Shown here: one piece after another, positions 15,738 to 22,097 of the stretch
How positions within the stretch are numbered: position 1 is the stretch's first letter
Layout of the letters: each line of letters begins with the position of its first letter
Source: Comamonadaceae bacterium
GTDB taxonomy: Bacteria; Pseudomonadota; Gammaproteobacteria; Burkholderiales; Burkholderiaceae
NCBI GenBank assembly: GCA_947374535.1
Contig: CANCCJ010000022.1
Span: 1 to 35,736, forward strand
DNA length: 35,736 nt
Reading direction: 5' to 3'
Position numbers and translations under genes: made by a program
Notes under the pieces: generated by a model
The model's database searches: none
What the model was told of the DNA's origin: nothing
Seen by the model: the letters and a program-made list of their open reading frames with translations, nothing else

Positions 15738-16322
15738 ATGACCCAACTTTTATTGCTCTCTGGCAGCCAACGCCAAGAATCATTCAACACACGGATGTTG
15801 AACCACATCGCACAACACTTAGAAGACACGTGCAGTTTCTCAACAGCAGCCCCCTTTGCAAAGCAAGTGCCGCTGTTCAACCAAGACATTGAAAACGACC
15901 CCGCTGTGCGTTCGCAAGTAGTCAAGCTGCACCAAGCGTTCATGGCGTGTGACGGCATCGTGGTGGCCAGCCCCGAATACAACGGGCAACTCACACCGTA
16001 TTTGAAAAACATGGTCGATTGGGTATCACGCTTGGCCTACATCGACACGGCTTTTGACAACCCCTTTGTGGACAAACCTGTGTTGCTTTGCGCCGCTTCA
16101 ACCGGTGGCAGTGGAGGCGCCATGGGTATCCCGTCTGCACGCGCCTTGTTTGGTTACGTGGGCGGCATCGTGTTTGGCGAAACCTTGTGCGTGCCCTTCG
16201 CCCATCAAGCGTGGACTGAAGCAGGTTATTTCTTTGACGGCGAGTTTGAAGATCGCATTCAGAGCGTGAGCCAGCGCTTTGCATCGCAAGCACACCAGCG
16301 GCATGGGCGTCAGCAAGGCTAA
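15738..16322 (+). CDS. NAD(P)H-dependent FMN reductase-like flavoprotein
   Basis: A 194-residue flavodoxin-fold protein of the NADPH-dependent FMN reductase family. The N-terminal phosphate-binding loop SGSQRQESFNTRML lies at residues 8-21, and the family hallmark PEYNG with LKNMVDWVSR at about 79-98. CAASTGGSGGAMG matches the second flavin-side loop. I chose the ATG at 15738; a longer in-frame start would extend into the SUMF1-like gene. Members reduce FMN, quinones, azo compounds or metals. Within this cassette it could supply reduced flavin or electrons to a partner enzyme, which is inference. It lies 7 bp after the SUMF1-like gene and 6 bp before the ATP-grasp gene, so translational coupling is likely. 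Confidence 0.9.
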   Translation: MTQLLLLSGSQRQESFNTRMLNHIAQHLEDTCSFSTAAPFAKQVPLFNQDIENDPAVRSQVVKLHQAFMACDGIVVASPEYNGQLTPYLKNMVDWVSRLAYIDTAFDNPFVDKPVLLCAASTGGSGGAMGIPSARALFGYVGGIVFGETLCVPFAHQAWTEAGYFFDGEFEDRIQSVSQRFASQAHQRHGRQQG

Positions 16323-16328
16323 GGCGAC

Positions 16329-17588
16329 ATGGCGCATTTACTGATCATTGAGCTCCCCGGCGGCAACGACACAGACATCCTCCAAGCGGCGATTGACCGA
16401 GGTGATAGCTTCACCTTTATCACCGCTGATCTAGCGCTGTACCAACAACAACCTGCGGTACACACGCTGCTACAACACGCAAATGGCTGCATTGAAGTGC
16501 CGAACTTCGACATGCCAGCGGCTCAAGCGCAAGTGCTGGCAGCGCACCATGCCACGCCCTTTGAAGCCGTGTTGTGTTTGCTCGACATTCGTTTGATTGA
16601 AGCCGCCACACTGGCGCAAGCTCTTGGCCTGAAGTACCTCAACCCAACCTCAGCCAAACTGCTGCGCGACAAGTTCAGCGTGCGCCAGCGTTTGCAAGAG
16701 CGTGGCATTGCGCAACCCATGTTTGCCTTAGCCACCTCCAACGAAGAACTGAAGGCGGCCGTGGCGCACCTAGGCTTGCCCGTGCTGATCAAACCTTCTG
16801 ACGGCTATGGTTCACAAAACATTGTGATGCTGGCGTTTGAAGAAGATTTGGCACCATGGATGTCCCCTCTCGAAGACATGCTGCCCTCGCGTGCTGACTA
16901 TGGTTTAGGCGTCAAAGCCAATGACCGATTGCTGGTCGAGCAATACATGCAAGGCGTGGTCATCGGTTGCGACACACTGACGCAAAACGGTCAACACACC
17001 TTGGTCGGCGTGAACGAAAAACTCTTTTTCGAACCGCCCTCCTTCGCCATTCGTGGCGGTTGCTTCATGCCTAACCATGGGCAATTCAAAGCCATCGAAA
17101 ATTATGTGTTTGCTCTGCTCGACGCCGTGGGCTTTGACTGTGGTGCAACACACATCGAACTGATGCTGCACGCCGATGGTTTGAGCCTGATTGAAATCAA
17201 CCCACGTTTGGTCGGGGCCAAAATTCCCCGCCTCATCAATTTGGCTTGCAAGCGGTCGATTCACTCAGACTTGATCGACTTGCATCTCGATCGCATCGTC
17301 GCGCCTTTCTCGGCGACCTCAGAAGTCGCCGTCACACGGTGGCTGGTGGCAGATCAAGCGGCGACCTTGGCCAAAGTAGAGCTTCCCGCGTCCGATGACC
17401 CGCGCATTTGTTGCGTAGAAATCTTGAAACAAGCCGGCGACCCCGTACGCCCCCCCATGGAAAACGCAGATCGCATTGGCTACGTGATGAGCTGCGCCCC
17501 CACCCGCCACGAAGCGGATAAAGCGGCCGATGAATTCATCGCCAAATCAACACTTTTATATTCACACAACGAGGATGGAGGCATGTGA
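16329..17588 (+). CDS. ATP-grasp ligase (amino-acid/peptide ligase-like)
   Basis: A 419-residue protein with an ATP-grasp domain. It has a Rossmann-like N-terminal domain (1-105), the hinge region KLLRDKFSVRQRLQERGI (110-127), the ATP-binding strand VLIKPSDGYGS (152-162) with Lys155, the adenine-side LVEQYMQG (202-209), and Mg-binding residues in THIELML (Glu277) and LIEINPR (Glu289, Asn291, Arg293). The layout resembles carnosine-synthase/BacD-type L-amino-acid ligases, which join a carboxylate to an amine through an acyl phosphate. Biotin-carboxylase-like or PurK-like roles are less likely, because no partner genes are present. The start is 6 bp after the FMN-reductase stop. It appears to be the last gene of the cassette; no hairpin terminator is evident within the next 100 bp. 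Substrate unknown. Confidence 0.9.
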   Translation: MAHLLIIELPGGNDTDILQAAIDRGDSFTFITADLALYQQQPAVHTLLQHANGCIEVPNFDMPAAQAQVLAAHHATPFEAVLCLLDIRLIEAATLAQALGLKYLNPTSAKLLRDKFSVRQRLQERGIAQPMFALATSNEELKAAVAHLGLPVLIKPSDGYGSQNIVMLAFEEDLAPWMSPLEDMLPSRADYGLGVKANDRLLVEQYMQGVVIGCDTLTQNGQHTLVGVNEKLFFEPPSFAIRGGCFMPNHGQFKAIENYVFALLDAVGFDCGATHIELMLHADGLSLIEINPRLVGAKIPRLINLACKRSIHSDLIDLHLDRIVAPFSATSEVAVTRWLVADQAATLAKVELPASDDPRICCVEILKQAGDPVRPPMENADRIGYVMSCAPTRHEADKAADEFIAKSTLLYSHNEDGGM

Positions 17589-17691
17589 ACAGGCGATCGG
17601 TCACACAAACTGAGGCTCTCCAAGGGTTTTTATGGTGGAAATTAAAAATTCCAAAACTTAAAATCAAAGCTACCCTTTCACGACCCACGAT

Positions 17692-18048
17692 GTGACTGCC
17701 ATCAACGCCTCTTCTGCCCATGCCCATGCCCCTGTCACTGTCGCCGTTGCGCCCGTGAAGGCGAGTGCGTCTAAGGCGCAGCAAACACCCACTGAAGTAC
17801 AGGCGAAAAAAGAAGACCCTGCGGCGCAAATGCAGGCAGACAAAGCGCTTCGGATGCAACGTCAAGCCCAAGCGCAGGACCAAAGCCAGTTGAACTATTC
17901 GTTCGACAAGCAATCCAGCACCTTGTCGGTGAAAGTGGTCAACCAACAGTCAGGGCAATTTATTCGTCAACTCGACTTCAAAGGCTTTCACGCCATGGAG
18001 TTCAGCACCCACGGCTACAAAGGCCAAGTCGTCGACCAAGCGACCTGA
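17692..18048 (+). CDS. FlaG-like small protein (GTG start)
   Basis: A 118-residue protein. The GTG at 17692 is the likely start: the ATG two bases earlier runs straight into TGA, and the frame downstream has good coding character. Residues 1-70 are a low-complexity, Ala/Gln/Lys-rich linker. The C-terminus carries LNYSFDKQSSTLSVKVV and SGQFIRQLDFKGF, the pattern of the FlaG family (about 70-110), in which a VIRQIP-like motif is typical. FlaG proteins affect flagellar filament length in some bacteria, but no flagellar gene is in the window, so a flagellar role is not shown. The preceding 103 bp is AT-rich and may hold its promoter. It converges on the parA-like gene, 11 bp apart. Confidence 0.65.
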   Translation: MTAINASSAHAHAPVTVAVAPVKASASKAQQTPTEVQAKKEDPAAQMQADKALRMQRQAQAQDQSQLNYSFDKQSSTLSVKVVNQQSGQFIRQLDFKGFHAMEFSTHGYKGQVVDQAT

Positions 18049-18059
18049 GCGCGACCGCC

Positions 18060-18686
18060 TCAGTCCTGATCGAGCCAGTGGCAAATGGGCACCCACTGTT
18101 CTAAATCTTTTTGTACTTTTGAGGGCGTGATGTCAAACATCGACAAGCCGTGTGCGGCCATGTGCAAATAGTATTGCGTGTCGCGCAGATAGCCCAACAC
18201 GGGCACTTGCAAGGACTCGATGAACTTGCGCAAATTCGCGGCTGAAATGGTGCGTGTATCCACGCGGTTGCCCACCACGGCGACTTGGGTGGGCAGCTTC
18301 TCGGTGAGTTGAATCAACTGAATCAAAAACTCATTCGTGGCTTGCATGTCAAACACGCTCGGCATGACGGGCACCAGCACTTTGTCGGCCCGCTCGATCA
18401 CCTCTTGCAAACGCCATCCGCTGATGCCGCCCGGAGTGTCAATCACCACATGTGTGGTGCCTCGAGGTGGTTTGGCGGTGAGCACCAAATCAGGCTGGTA
18501 TTCCCAAGTGGCGATCTTGGGCAGCGTCTCGGGCCGTTGGCTGAGCCAAAACTTGGATGACTGCTGCGTGTCCGCATCCCCCAACATCACTTGATGACCT
18601 TGCGAAGCAAAGTACCCCGCGATGTTCGTGGACATCGTGGATTTACCCGCACCGCCTTTTGGATTGGCAACGACAACAACTTTCAT
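18060..18686 (-). CDS. ParA/MinD-family ATPase
   Basis: A 208-residue Walker-type ATPase. The deviant Walker A KGGAGKST is at residues 10-17, DADTQQSS (37-44) matches the switch I region, and VVIDTPGG (about 78-85) is Walker B. There is no N-terminal DNA-binding domain, and no parB lies next to it, so it is an orphan ParA of the kind that positions protein cargo on the nucleoid or at poles rather than a full chromosome-partition system. The ribosome site is GAGG, 5 nt before the ATG. A bactofilin gene is divergent, 119 bp away. ParA-bactofilin cooperation is known in some bacteria and is a reasonable inference here, though not shown. Confidence 0.9.
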   Translation of the reverse strand: MKVVVVANPKGGAGKSTMSTNIAGYFASQGHQVMLGDADTQQSSKFWLSQRPETLPKIATWEYQPDLVLTAKPPRGTTHVVIDTPGGISGWRLQEVIERADKVLVPVMPSVFDMQATNEFLIQLIQLTEKLPTQVAVVGNRVDTRTISAANLRKFIESLQVPVLGYLRDTQYYLHMAAHGLSMFDITPSKVQKDLEQWVPICHWLDQD

Positions 18687-18752
18687 AAGCCTCTAATATT
18701 GATGTTTATAGGCCACAAGGCCCACGCCATCTAGTGTATTCATTTGAGAAAA

Positions 18753-18782
18753 TTGACAATAAACAATTAAACTTAATGCTAT
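18753..18782 (+). promoter_or_regulatory. Possible promoter of the bactofilin gene
   Basis: A consensus TTGACA (18753-18758) lies in an AT-rich tract, about 48 bp upstream of the bactofilin ATG. A matching -10 is weak: candidates around 18776-18782 (TGCTAT) match only partly. Confidence 0.3.
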
Positions 18783-18805
18783 TGACATTTTCGGAAGACA
18801 TAACC

Positions 18806-19132
18806 ATGAGCGAAGGCACAAACGACAAAAGCATTTTTATTGGCACCGGCGTTGTGTTCAGAGGCTCGATCAGTGCCCCCAACCAAGCCATCATCTCAGG
18901 CACTGTCGAAGGCGACTTGGTGGCGCGTGATGTGTTGATCGGTGCAGCAGGTGTGGTCACGGGCAACACGCAAGCTGATTTCATCGATGTCAAAGGTGAA
19001 CTCAACAACAACGTCACCAGCAAAAACGTGCTCATCGTGCGCTCCAGCGGTAAGGTCAACGGCGACGTGACCTATGGCGAACTCGAAATCGAACGCGGCG
19101 GCAAAATCAAAGGCAGCATGAAGCAAGTGTGA
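18806..19132 (+). CDS. Bactofilin (polymer-forming cytoskeletal protein)
   Basis: A 108-residue bactofilin. The sequence is a run of short beta strands with Gly turns: IFIGTGVVFRGSISAP, IISGTVEGDLVARD, VLIGAAGVVTGNTQADFIDVKGELNNNV, VLIVRSSGKVNGDVTYGELEIERGGKIKGSM. This is the right-handed beta-helix that polymerises without nucleotide in bactofilins. Such proteins form membrane-associated filaments that recruit cell-wall enzymes or ParA-like partners. I chose the ATG at 18806, preceded by GGAAG; the longer in-frame GTG at 18734 adds sequence unlike the family. The gene stands alone on the plus strand, divergent from the ParA-like gene and followed by a hairpin. The usual LytM/M23 peptidase neighbour is absent from the window. 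Confidence 0.95.
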   Translation: MSEGTNDKSIFIGTGVVFRGSISAPNQAIISGTVEGDLVARDVLIGAAGVVTGNTQADFIDVKGELNNNVTSKNVLIVRSSGKVNGDVTYGELEIERGGKIKGSMKQV

Positions 19133-19136
19133 TACC

Positions 19137-19156
19137 GACGGCCCTTGAGGGCCGTC
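19137..19156 (+). terminator. Hairpin terminator after bactofilin
   Basis: GACGGCCC-TTGA-GGGCCGTC: perfect 8-bp GC-rich stem with a 4-nt loop, 4 bp after the bactofilin stop. The following T-tract is weak (TTGGG), so termination may be incomplete. Confidence 0.6.
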
Positions 19157-19199
19157 TTGGGTGCTGTTACCGAAGCTTCACACAGCGCCTCTAAAATTG

Positions 19200-19859
19200 G
19201 TGAAACTTTCAGAGCATCCTCGTTTGTCTCACGCACCCTCCTCCCACGGGCCTGTTTCGCCCTACGCAACGCGCCAGCGCTCCCCAGGTAAACACCTCAC
19301 CGGCATCGCGCTGGTTGTGTTGCTGCACCTTGTGCTGTTGTGGGCCATCACGTCTGGTTTGGCACGCAAGGTGGTGCGCATCACTGAGAACACGGTAGAA
19401 GCGGTGCTCATGTCCGAAGCCCCGCCTCCTGCGCCAGCGCCAGCGCCCAAAACGCCGCCACTCCCAACACCCAAAACACCGACCCCGCCTCCGCCCGCGC
19501 CCAACAGCACGGCACCCGCCATCACTCAAGCCGCCACGCCACCCGCTGCTGCGCCTGCCGCACCCACTACCCCGTCCCTTCGCACGGGCGCGGTGATTCA
19601 AGCGGGCGCGCACTGCGCCAAGCCCGACTACCCCAGCGCTTCGCGACGCATGGAAGAAGAAGGCACGGTCACGCTGAAGTTTTTGATTGGCGTGGATGGG
19701 CATGTGATGCAAGCCGAGATTGAAAAAACATCGGGCTTCAACCGCTTGGACGAAGCCGCACGCAATGCCCTGTCGAAATGCCAGTTCCGTCCCGGCACGG
19801 TAGACGGCAAGCCTGAGCAAAGCTGGGCCAGCATCAAATACACCTGGCGTTTGGAATGA
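19200..19859 (+). CDS. tonB: TonB energy transducer
   Basis: TonB links the ExbB-ExbD proton channel in the inner membrane to outer-membrane receptors for siderophores and similar ligands. Visible order: a cytoplasmic N-terminus, one membrane anchor (GIALVVLLHLVLLWAIT), a long Pro/Ala-rich periplasmic spacer, and the C-terminal TonB domain with YPSASRRMEEEGTVTLKFLIGVDGHV, LDEAARNALSKCQF and a final YTWRLE. The start is uncertain: the frame is open from 19161, and GTG at 19200 and TTG at 19227 are both possible with poor ribosome sites. I use the GTG at 19200. exbB, exbD1 and exbD2 follow closely, so this is one operon. Confidence 0.92.
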   Translation: MKLSEHPRLSHAPSSHGPVSPYATRQRSPGKHLTGIALVVLLHLVLLWAITSGLARKVVRITENTVEAVLMSEAPPPAPAPAPKTPPLPTPKTPTPPPPAPNSTAPAITQAATPPAAAPAAPTTPSLRTGAVIQAGAHCAKPDYPSASRRMEEEGTVTLKFLIGVDGHVMQAEIEKTSGFNRLDEAARNALSKCQFRPGTVDGKPEQSWASIKYTWRLE

Positions 19860-19894
19860 ACGCCCTCCCCTTGAATACCTTGAAGGACTCCACC

Positions 19895-20650
19895 ATGTCG
19901 TCACACACGTTCACACGCGCCGCCGCTGCCTTGACCTCGCTCATGCTCAGTGCCAGCGCATTCGCCGCGGAAGAAGCGGTCGAGAACCCCTACGGTTTGG
20001 GAGCGTTGTGGGCACAAGGTGACATCGTGGCCAAAGGCACGCTGTTGATTTTGGTGCTCATGAGCATGGGCAGCTGGTATGTGATCTTCACCAAACTGGC
20101 CGAGCAAGCCCGCGTCATGCGCTTCGCACGCAACGCGCAAGACAACTTTTGGAATGCAGGCGATGTGCGCCAAGGCGCAGATGGTTTGGAAGCCGACAGC
20201 CCATTCCGTTTCATCGCTGAAAAAGGCTTGGAAGGCGCGAGCAAGCACACCGGTTTGTTGGGTTCGATCAACTTCAACGACTGGGTGACCATGAGCATCC
20301 AACGCGCCATGAACAATGTGCAAAGCCGCATGCAAGACGGCTTGGCTGTGTTGGCTACCGTGGGCTCAACAGCGCCCTTCGTCGGTTTGTTTGGCACGGT
20401 TTGGGGCATTTACAACGCGCTGGTGAAGATTGGTATGTCGGGCCAAGCCAGCATCGACAAAGTGGCTGGCCCTGTGGGTGAGTCGCTCATCATGACGGCC
20501 ATCGGTTTGGCTGTGGCGGTGCCTGCGGTGTTGGGCTACAACTGGCTGGTGCGGCGCAACAAGATGGCGATGGAAGAAGTCAATGCTTTTGGTGCTGACT
20601 TGCATGCCGTGTTGTTGGGCTCGGCGACATCAGGCAACGCACAGAAGTAA
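19895..20650 (+). CDS. exbB: ExbB, TonB-system proton channel
   Basis: ExbB forms the pentameric inner-membrane channel that, with ExbD, powers TonB. The 251-residue protein begins with a signal-peptide-like segment ending SASAFAAEE, as in other proteobacterial ExbB proteins, then three membrane segments: around GTLLILVLMSMGSWYVIF, then LATVGSTAPFVGLFGTVWGIYNAL, then SLIMTAIGLAVAVPAVLGYNWL. I prefer the ATG at 19895, which has AAGGA at a good distance, over the ATG at 19856 overlapping the tonB stop. exbD1 follows after 3 bp. Confidence 0.94.
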   Translation: MSSHTFTRAAAALTSLMLSASAFAAEEAVENPYGLGALWAQGDIVAKGTLLILVLMSMGSWYVIFTKLAEQARVMRFARNAQDNFWNAGDVRQGADGLEADSPFRFIAEKGLEGASKHTGLLGSINFNDWVTMSIQRAMNNVQSRMQDGLAVLATVGSTAPFVGLFGTVWGIYNALVKIGMSGQASIDKVAGPVGESLIMTAIGLAVAVPAVLGYNWLVRRNKMAMEEVNAFGADLHAVLLGSATSGNAQK

Positions 20651-20653
20651 ACC

Positions 20654-21100
20654 ATGGCCATGCACCTAGGCCCCAGCGCGGGGGACGACGAATTGTTGAC
20701 CACCATCAACACCACGCCTTTGGTGGACGTGATGTTGGTGCTGCTCATCATCTTTCTCATCACCATTCCGGTGGTGACCACCTCCGTCAAAGTAGAGCTG
20801 CCACACGAAGTGCAACAGCCCCGCGAAACCAAGCCCGACAACATCGTTCTGTCAGTCAACGCACAAGGCCAAGCGTATTTGTATGACGCGCCGGTGCGCA
20901 GCAACGCAGACCTGATCAAGCAGCTGCAAACTTTTGCCGAGAAAACACCTCAGCCTGAAGTGCAAATTCGCGGGGATGCCAAGACTGACTTTGAGGCCGT
21001 GGGCCGCGTGCTGTACGACGCGCAGGTGGCGGGTTTGACGAAAGTCCGTTTCGTCACGGACCCGCAGGGTCCATCCGCAGTTTCGCCGCAGGGGAAATAA
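20654..21100 (+). CDS. exbD: ExbD (first copy)
   Basis: A 148-residue ExbD/TolR-family protein: short cytoplasmic N-terminus, one membrane helix and a periplasmic domain. TTINTTPLVDVMLVLLIIF includes Asp25, the proton-relay residue of the family. The periplasmic part carries VQIRGDAKTDFEAVGRVLYDAQVAGLTKVRFVTD, typical of ExbD. It is separated from exbB by 3 bp and from a second exbD by 2 bp, so the genes are translationally linked. Confidence 0.94.
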   Translation: MAMHLGPSAGDDELLTTINTTPLVDVMLVLLIIFLITIPVVTTSVKVELPHEVQQPRETKPDNIVLSVNAQGQAYLYDAPVRSNADLIKQLQTFAEKTPQPEVQIRGDAKTDFEAVGRVLYDAQVAGLTKVRFVTDPQGPSAVSPQGK

Positions 21101-21102
21101 GC

Positions 21103-21537
21103 ATGGCCATGAACTTGTCCTCCTTGACCCAGAGTCAAGACGAACCCGAAGTCATGATGGACATCAACACCACGCCGTTGATCGACGTGATGTTGGTGCT
21201 ACTCATCATGCTCATCATCACCATCCCCGTGCAACTGCATTCAGTCAACCTCGACATGCCGCAAAGCGCCGCGCCTCAGACCAAAAAACCCAATGTGATT
21301 CGCATTGAGATAGACGCACGCAGCGTGGTCAACTGGAACGGCAAGCCCTTGGCCGACCGCACCGCACTCGATGCGCTGCTGCTAGAGGCCAAAGCCCAAG
21401 AGCCGCAGCCCGAGTTGCACATCAAAGCGCAAGGCAAGGCCAAGTACGAAGCCGTGGCCGGTGTGTTGGCCAGCGCCCAACGTCAAGGCTTGACCAAGAT
21501 TGGCATTGTGGGCACCGAGCAATTCGCCGCGCCTTAA
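21103..21537 (+). CDS. exbD2: ExbD (second copy)
   Basis: A 144-residue ExbD/TolR protein following exbD1 by 2 bp. INTTPLIDVMLVLLIMLIITI contains the conserved Asp28, and the periplasmic part ends GVLASAQRQGLTKIGIVGTEQF. Both copies keep the functional aspartate but differ in the periplasmic half, arguing for two working, specialised copies. Tandem exbD genes after tonB-exbB are known from Xanthomonas, where the second copy has a special role; function here is inferred. Confidence 0.93.
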   Translation: MAMNLSSLTQSQDEPEVMMDINTTPLIDVMLVLLIMLIITIPVQLHSVNLDMPQSAAPQTKKPNVIRIEIDARSVVNWNGKPLADRTALDALLLEAKAQEPQPELHIKAQGKAKYEAVAGVLASAQRQGLTKIGIVGTEQFAAP

Positions 21538-21583
21538 CTTCGGGTAACCACCCACCCCATGGCCTGCGTGTAGCCATGGTGAC

Positions 21584-21611
21584 TTGCATGCACAGCACCT
21601 GTCGATAGGAT
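21584..21611 (+). promoter_or_regulatory. Putative promoter of the molybdenum-hydroxylase operon
   Basis: TTGCAT (21584-21589) and TAGGAT (21606-21611) are 16 bp apart, 28 bp before the ATG at 21640. An inverted repeat, CCATGGC/GCCATGG (21557-21563 and 21573-21579), lies just upstream and could be an operator or the end of the exbD2 transcript. Confidence 0.4.
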
Positions 21612-21639
21612 CCGCCATCCAATTCAGTAGGAGCGTTGT

Positions 21640-22095
21640 ATGGTTCAGTTCACCCTTAACGGGCAATCCGTTCGCAGCACCGCCGCCAACACCACCCCCC
21701 TTTTGAATGTGTTGGCCCATGACCTTCACATCAATGGCACCAAGTTTGGCTGCGGCATAGCGCAATGCAGCGCTTGCTTGGTGATGGTCGATGGCAACCC
21801 CATGAAGTCCTGTGTGGCACCGCTGTCGTCCGTGGCGGGCCGCACGGTCACCACCCTCGCAGGCATGCAAGAAGGCGACAAGCCCAGCCGTCTGCAACAA
21901 GCCTTCATCGATGAGCAAGCCGCGCAGTGCGGCTACTGCACCTCAGGCATGATCATCCAAGCGCAAGCCTTGCTCGATCGCAACCCCCGCCCCACCGATG
22001 CAGAAGTTCGCACTGCACTCGATGGCAATCTGTGTCGCTGCGGCGCTCACAACCGAATCGTGCGCGCCGTGTTACGTGCGGCGAAGGAGGCTTGA
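21640..22095 (+). CDS. (2Fe-2S) small subunit of a molybdenum hydroxylase (IorA-like)
   Basis: A 151-residue protein with two [2Fe-2S] clusters. The plant-type ferredoxin motif is at CGIAQCSACLV with a fourth Cys in MKSC (about residues 45-70), and the second cluster at CGYCTSGM and CRCG (about 100-140). This is the small electron-transfer subunit of xanthine-dehydrogenase-family enzymes such as isoquinoline 1-oxidoreductase or nicotinate dehydrogenase. TAGGAG precedes the ATG. The large subunit gene starts 2 bp after the stop. No FAD subunit is present, as in the two-subunit IorAB type that passes electrons to cytochromes. Confidence 0.93.
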   Translation: MVQFTLNGQSVRSTAANTTPLLNVLAHDLHINGTKFGCGIAQCSACLVMVDGNPMKSCVAPLSSVAGRTVTTLAGMQEGDKPSRLQQAFIDEQAAQCGYCTSGMIIQAQALLDRNPRPTDAEVRTALDGNLCRCGAHNRIVRAVLRAAKEA

Positions 22096-22097
22096 TC

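Noticed and set aside
18734..18805. Upstream GTG start for the bactofilin
   Set aside because: The added residues do not resemble bactofilin N-termini and the ATG at 18806 has GGAAG before it.
19209..19904. 231-codon open frame antisense to tonB
   Set aside because: Its Gly/Arg-rich composition is the complement of the Pro-rich TonB spacer.
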